The notes under the pieces are model-generated. The model did not search any database. It saw only the letters and a list, made by a program, of their open reading frames with translations, and was not told where the DNA came from. Shown in pieces: positions 5,428-6,688 of a stretch of 6,688 bases of DNA. The stretch lies in assembly GCA_002478545.1 (NCBI GenBank), contig DLOY01000054.1, positions 12,737-19,424 on the forward strand, in the 5' to 3' direction. The DNA comes from Micrococcales bacterium UBA7472. Lineage in GTDB: Bacteria > Actinomycetota > Actinomycetes > Actinomycetales > Microbacteriaceae. The number at the start of each line of letters is the position of its first letter. The first letter of the stretch is position 1. The position numbers and the translations under genes were made by a program.

Positions 5428-6258
5428 CTAAATCAGGTTAGCCCTGCGGAGCACTTCGGTTACCCGCTCGTGTTCATTGAACGCATACAGGTGGATACCT
5501 GGTGCTCCACCGGAAACCAGTTCATCGACAAGCTTGGCAGCCCAAGCAATTCCCGCCTCAACTCGCTGCTTGGAATCAGACACCGCGAGCTGCGTAGCCA
5601 GCTCCACCGGACGAGCCTCTCCGGTTAGCTCGAGCACTCGCTCTAATCTGCTTGCCGAAGTAAGAGGCATAATGCCGGGCAAGATCGGGATGCTGACTCC
5701 CCTTGATCGGGCAAGTTCCACAAAATTGAAGTAGTCACTCGCGTAGAAAAAGAGCTGCGTGATGGCGTAGTCCGCACCCGCACGCTCTTTTGCCAATAGG
5801 GCGTCGATGTCAGCTCGCTCGGGGCCAGACTCGGGGTGACCATTGGGGAATGCGGCAACCGCAACTTCACCACCAGTTGATCTGGATCTCAAAATCGCAA
5901 CCAGCTCGGCGGCAGTATTGAGCGAGTCAACGGGCAGCTCTACCTCGCCTGGAGGTAAGTCCCCGCGAAGTGCCAGAAAGTCTCTCACGCCTGCCGATTG
6001 GAACTCATCAATCAAGGACTCGATGCTGATTCGATTGGTCCCAGCGCAAGTTAGGTGAGCAAGGGCTCCGACTTTTTTCTTAAGTATGTAACCAAGCACC
6101 TCGATGGAGTTCTTGGTGTCGGAACCGCCGGCTCCAAAAGTGACCGAGATAAATCGAGGTCCGAGAGCGCTTAGCTTGTCAATCGCCTCAAAAAGTGCAG
6201 GTGCAGCTTCGGGAGAACGAGGCGGGTAGACCTCAAATGAGAATGGAACCTTGGCCAA
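5428..6258 (-). CDS. metF: Methylenetetrahydrofolate reductase
   Basis: A 276-residue FAD-dependent TIM-barrel enzyme reducing 5,10-methylene- to 5-methyltetrahydrofolate, the methyl donor for methionine synthesis. Family blocks occur in order: FSFEVYPPR (6-14) with the probable catalytic glutamate E9, ISVTFGAGGS (37-46), LAHLTCAG (66-73), LALRGDLPPG (95-104), then YAITQLFFY, PILPGIMPLTS and GIHLYAFNE near the C-terminus. Length is near that of typical bacterial MetF (about 290), unlike the distinct short mycobacterial type. The start is TTG at 6258, supported by AAGGA six bases upstream and by the motif position; no ATG is available nearby. It lies 46 bases beyond a tRNA gene on the same strand with no clear terminator between, so co-transcription is possible. 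The methionine synthase gene is not in this window. Confidence 0.95.
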   Translation of the reverse strand: MAKVPFSFEVYPPRSPEAAPALFEAIDKLSALGPRFISVTFGAGGSDTKNSIEVLGYILKKKVGALAHLTCAGTNRISIESLIDEFQSAGVRDFLALRGDLPPGEVELPVDSLNTAAELVAILRSRSTGGEVAVAAFPNGHPESGPERADIDALLAKERAGADYAITQLFFYASDYFNFVELARSRGVSIPILPGIMPLTSASRLERVLELTGEARPVELATQLAVSDSKQRVEAGIAWAAKLVDELVSGGAPGIHLYAFNEHERVTEVLRRANLI

Positions 6259-6264
6259 AGCTTT

Positions 6265-6269
6265 TCCTT
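6265..6269 (-). promoter_or_regulatory. Shine-Dalgarno site (AAGGA) supporting the TTG start of metF
   Basis: AAGGA on the minus strand lies six bases before the TTG at 6258-6256. The first conserved metF motif starts at the sixth residue, as expected, so this site settles the start. Confidence 0.75.
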
Positions 6270-6299
6270 TCAGAACGCGCCTCGGGGCTCCGATAGCAG

Positions 6300-6391
6300 A
6301 TCTGTCGGGCTGGCCGGATTTGAACCGACGACCCCTTGTCCCCCAGACAAGTGCGCTACCAAGCTGCGCTACAGCCCGTTATCCGACAGAT
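6300..6391. repeat. 9-bp inverted repeat flanking tRNA-Pro (leader/trailer complementarity)
   Basis: ATCTGTCGG at 6300-6308 is the exact reverse complement of CCGACAGAT at 6383-6391. In the minus-strand precursor RNA the 5' leader could pair with the 3' trailer plus the last three acceptor bases and the discriminator. The leader also forms its own hairpin, GTTATC-CGACA-GATAAC (6378-6394), touching the first base of the tRNA, and the trailer contains the eight-base palindrome CAGATCTG (6297-6304). These may guide or compete with processing; a role is unproven. Confidence 0.5.
6305..6378 (-). tRNA. tRNA-Pro (anticodon GGG)
   Basis: A full cloverleaf can be drawn on the minus strand: acceptor arms CGGGCTG (6378-6372) and CAGCCCG (6312-6306), D-arm stem GCGC with loop AGCTTGGTA, anticodon stem CTTGT/ACAAG with loop CTGGGGG, and a T-arm with loop TTCAAAT. 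The anticodon GGG is at 6344-6342, followed by G37 as in proline tRNAs, and it reads CCC and CCU codons. The discriminator is A6305. The 3' CCA is not encoded (the DNA continues CAGATCTG), so CCA must be added by tRNA nucleotidyltransferase. It lies between ldh and metF on the same strand. Confidence 0.95.
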
Positions 6392-6430
6392 AACCCGAGA
6401 AGTCTATTCATTCCCGAGGCTGGGAGCCAC

Positions 6431-6688
6431 CTAAAACCCAAGACTGGATAGCGACTGGGCGACCGCAGCGGCAGATTTTTCAAACTTCTCGCGCTCTTGA
6501 TCGGACATTGGGAACTCAAGAACACGGGACACACCTGAACGATTGACAACCGAAGGCACCGAGAGTGCGACGCCGGAAATACCCATGTATCCAGACAGGA
6601 CTGAGCTGACCGTCAGCACCGCGTTTTCATCATTCAGGATCGCCGAAGCGATTCGGGCGGCAGACAATCCGATTGCGTAGTTGGTTGC
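6431..6688 (-). CDS. ldh: L-lactate dehydrogenase, C-terminal 85 residues (N-terminus outside window)
   Basis: NAD-dependent L-lactate dehydrogenase interconverts pyruvate and lactate in the cytosol. The visible part reads ATNYAIG from the window edge and continues with ARIASAILNDENAVLTVSS, GISGVALSVPSVVNRSGV and a helical C-terminus ending in SLSSLGF, which follows the C-terminal third of bacterial L-LDH (family length about 310-320). The catalytic histidine, the NAD-binding Rossmann fold and the substrate-specificity loop that separates LDH from malate dehydrogenase are outside the window, so the assignment rests on the C-terminal block; DENAVLTVSS favours LDH. The stop is TAG at 6433-6431. 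No strong terminator follows: only a four-base GC hairpin (6418-6428) without a U-tract precedes the tRNA 52 bases on. Confidence 0.87.
   Translation of the reverse strand, partial: ATNYAIGLSAARIASAILNDENAVLTVSSVLSGYMGISGVALSVPSVVNRSGVSRVLEFPMSDQEREKFEKSAAAVAQSLSSLGF

Noticed and set aside
5477..6058. Plus-strand frames opposite metF (5477-5734 and 5843-6058)
   Set aside because: Both are serine/alanine/proline-rich shadows of a well-conserved gene and have no ribosome binding site of note.
6300..6391. tRNA-Pro as an integration (att) site for a mobile element
   Set aside because: Both sides are ordinary housekeeping genes, no integrase is present, and the repeat is inverted, not the direct copy of the tRNA end that integration leaves.
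1..6688. CRISPR array, insertion sequence, toxin-antitoxin pair, riboswitch before metF
   Set aside because: No regularly spaced repeats, transposase-like frames, small paired genes or structured leader were seen. The metF leader is only the 46 bases after the tRNA, too short for an S-adenosylmethionine or cobalamin riboswitch.

Overview
The window is a compact stretch of an actinobacterial chromosome. The clearest sign is the minus-strand series GarA/OdhI-type FHA protein, FtsR-type MerR regulator and ResR-type MerR regulator, a core actinobacterial neighbourhood (Rv1827, Rv1828 and Rv1830 in Mycobacterium tuberculosis). It is joined to a CDP-alcohol phosphatidyltransferase, as in other actinobacteria. 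Base composition looks to be only in the low to mid fifties percent GC by eye, gene spacing is very tight, GTG and TTG starts are used, and the tRNA lacks an encoded CCA. A small-genome, moderate-GC actinobacterium such as a freshwater Microbacteriaceae lineage would fit, but that placement is inference.

Layout from left to right. Positions 1-2159 (minus) hold the N-terminal 719 residues of pyruvate carboxylase, cut by the window edge. A 65-bp divergent intergenic region follows, carrying a candidate leaderless promoter and an 11-bp palindrome centred on the start of a plus-strand orphan ParA-type ATPase (2225-3127). That gene runs tail-to-tail into the ResR-type regulator (3124-3636, minus), and the two TAG stops share one CTAG. 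Continuing on the minus strand are ftsR (3719-4396), garA (4396-4800, joined to ftsR by a TAATG overlap), pgsA (4845-5402), metF (5428-6258), tRNA-Pro(GGG) (6305-6378) and the C-terminal 85 residues of L-lactate dehydrogenase (6431 to the edge). No gap exceeds about 82 bp, so there is no large unexplained region.

Functionally the window mixes the pyruvate node (lactate dehydrogenase and pyruvate carboxylase), a predicted FHA switch of the 2-oxoglutarate node (GarA), one-carbon metabolism (MetF), anionic phospholipid synthesis (PgsA) and growth/division regulators (FtsR, ResR, ParA-like). The minus-strand genes from ldh through resR could be read as one long unit, with probable extra promoters before pgsA, garA and resR.

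I see no mobile element, CRISPR array, phage remnant or plainly new system. The points most worth a second look are the shortened phospho-switch motif of the GarA homologue, the ParA/ResR tail overlap with its hairpin, the two promoters spaced for leaderless mRNAs, the hairpin covering the garA ribosome binding site, the absence of the gene usually found between ftsR and resR, and the inverted repeat linking the leader and trailer of the tRNA.
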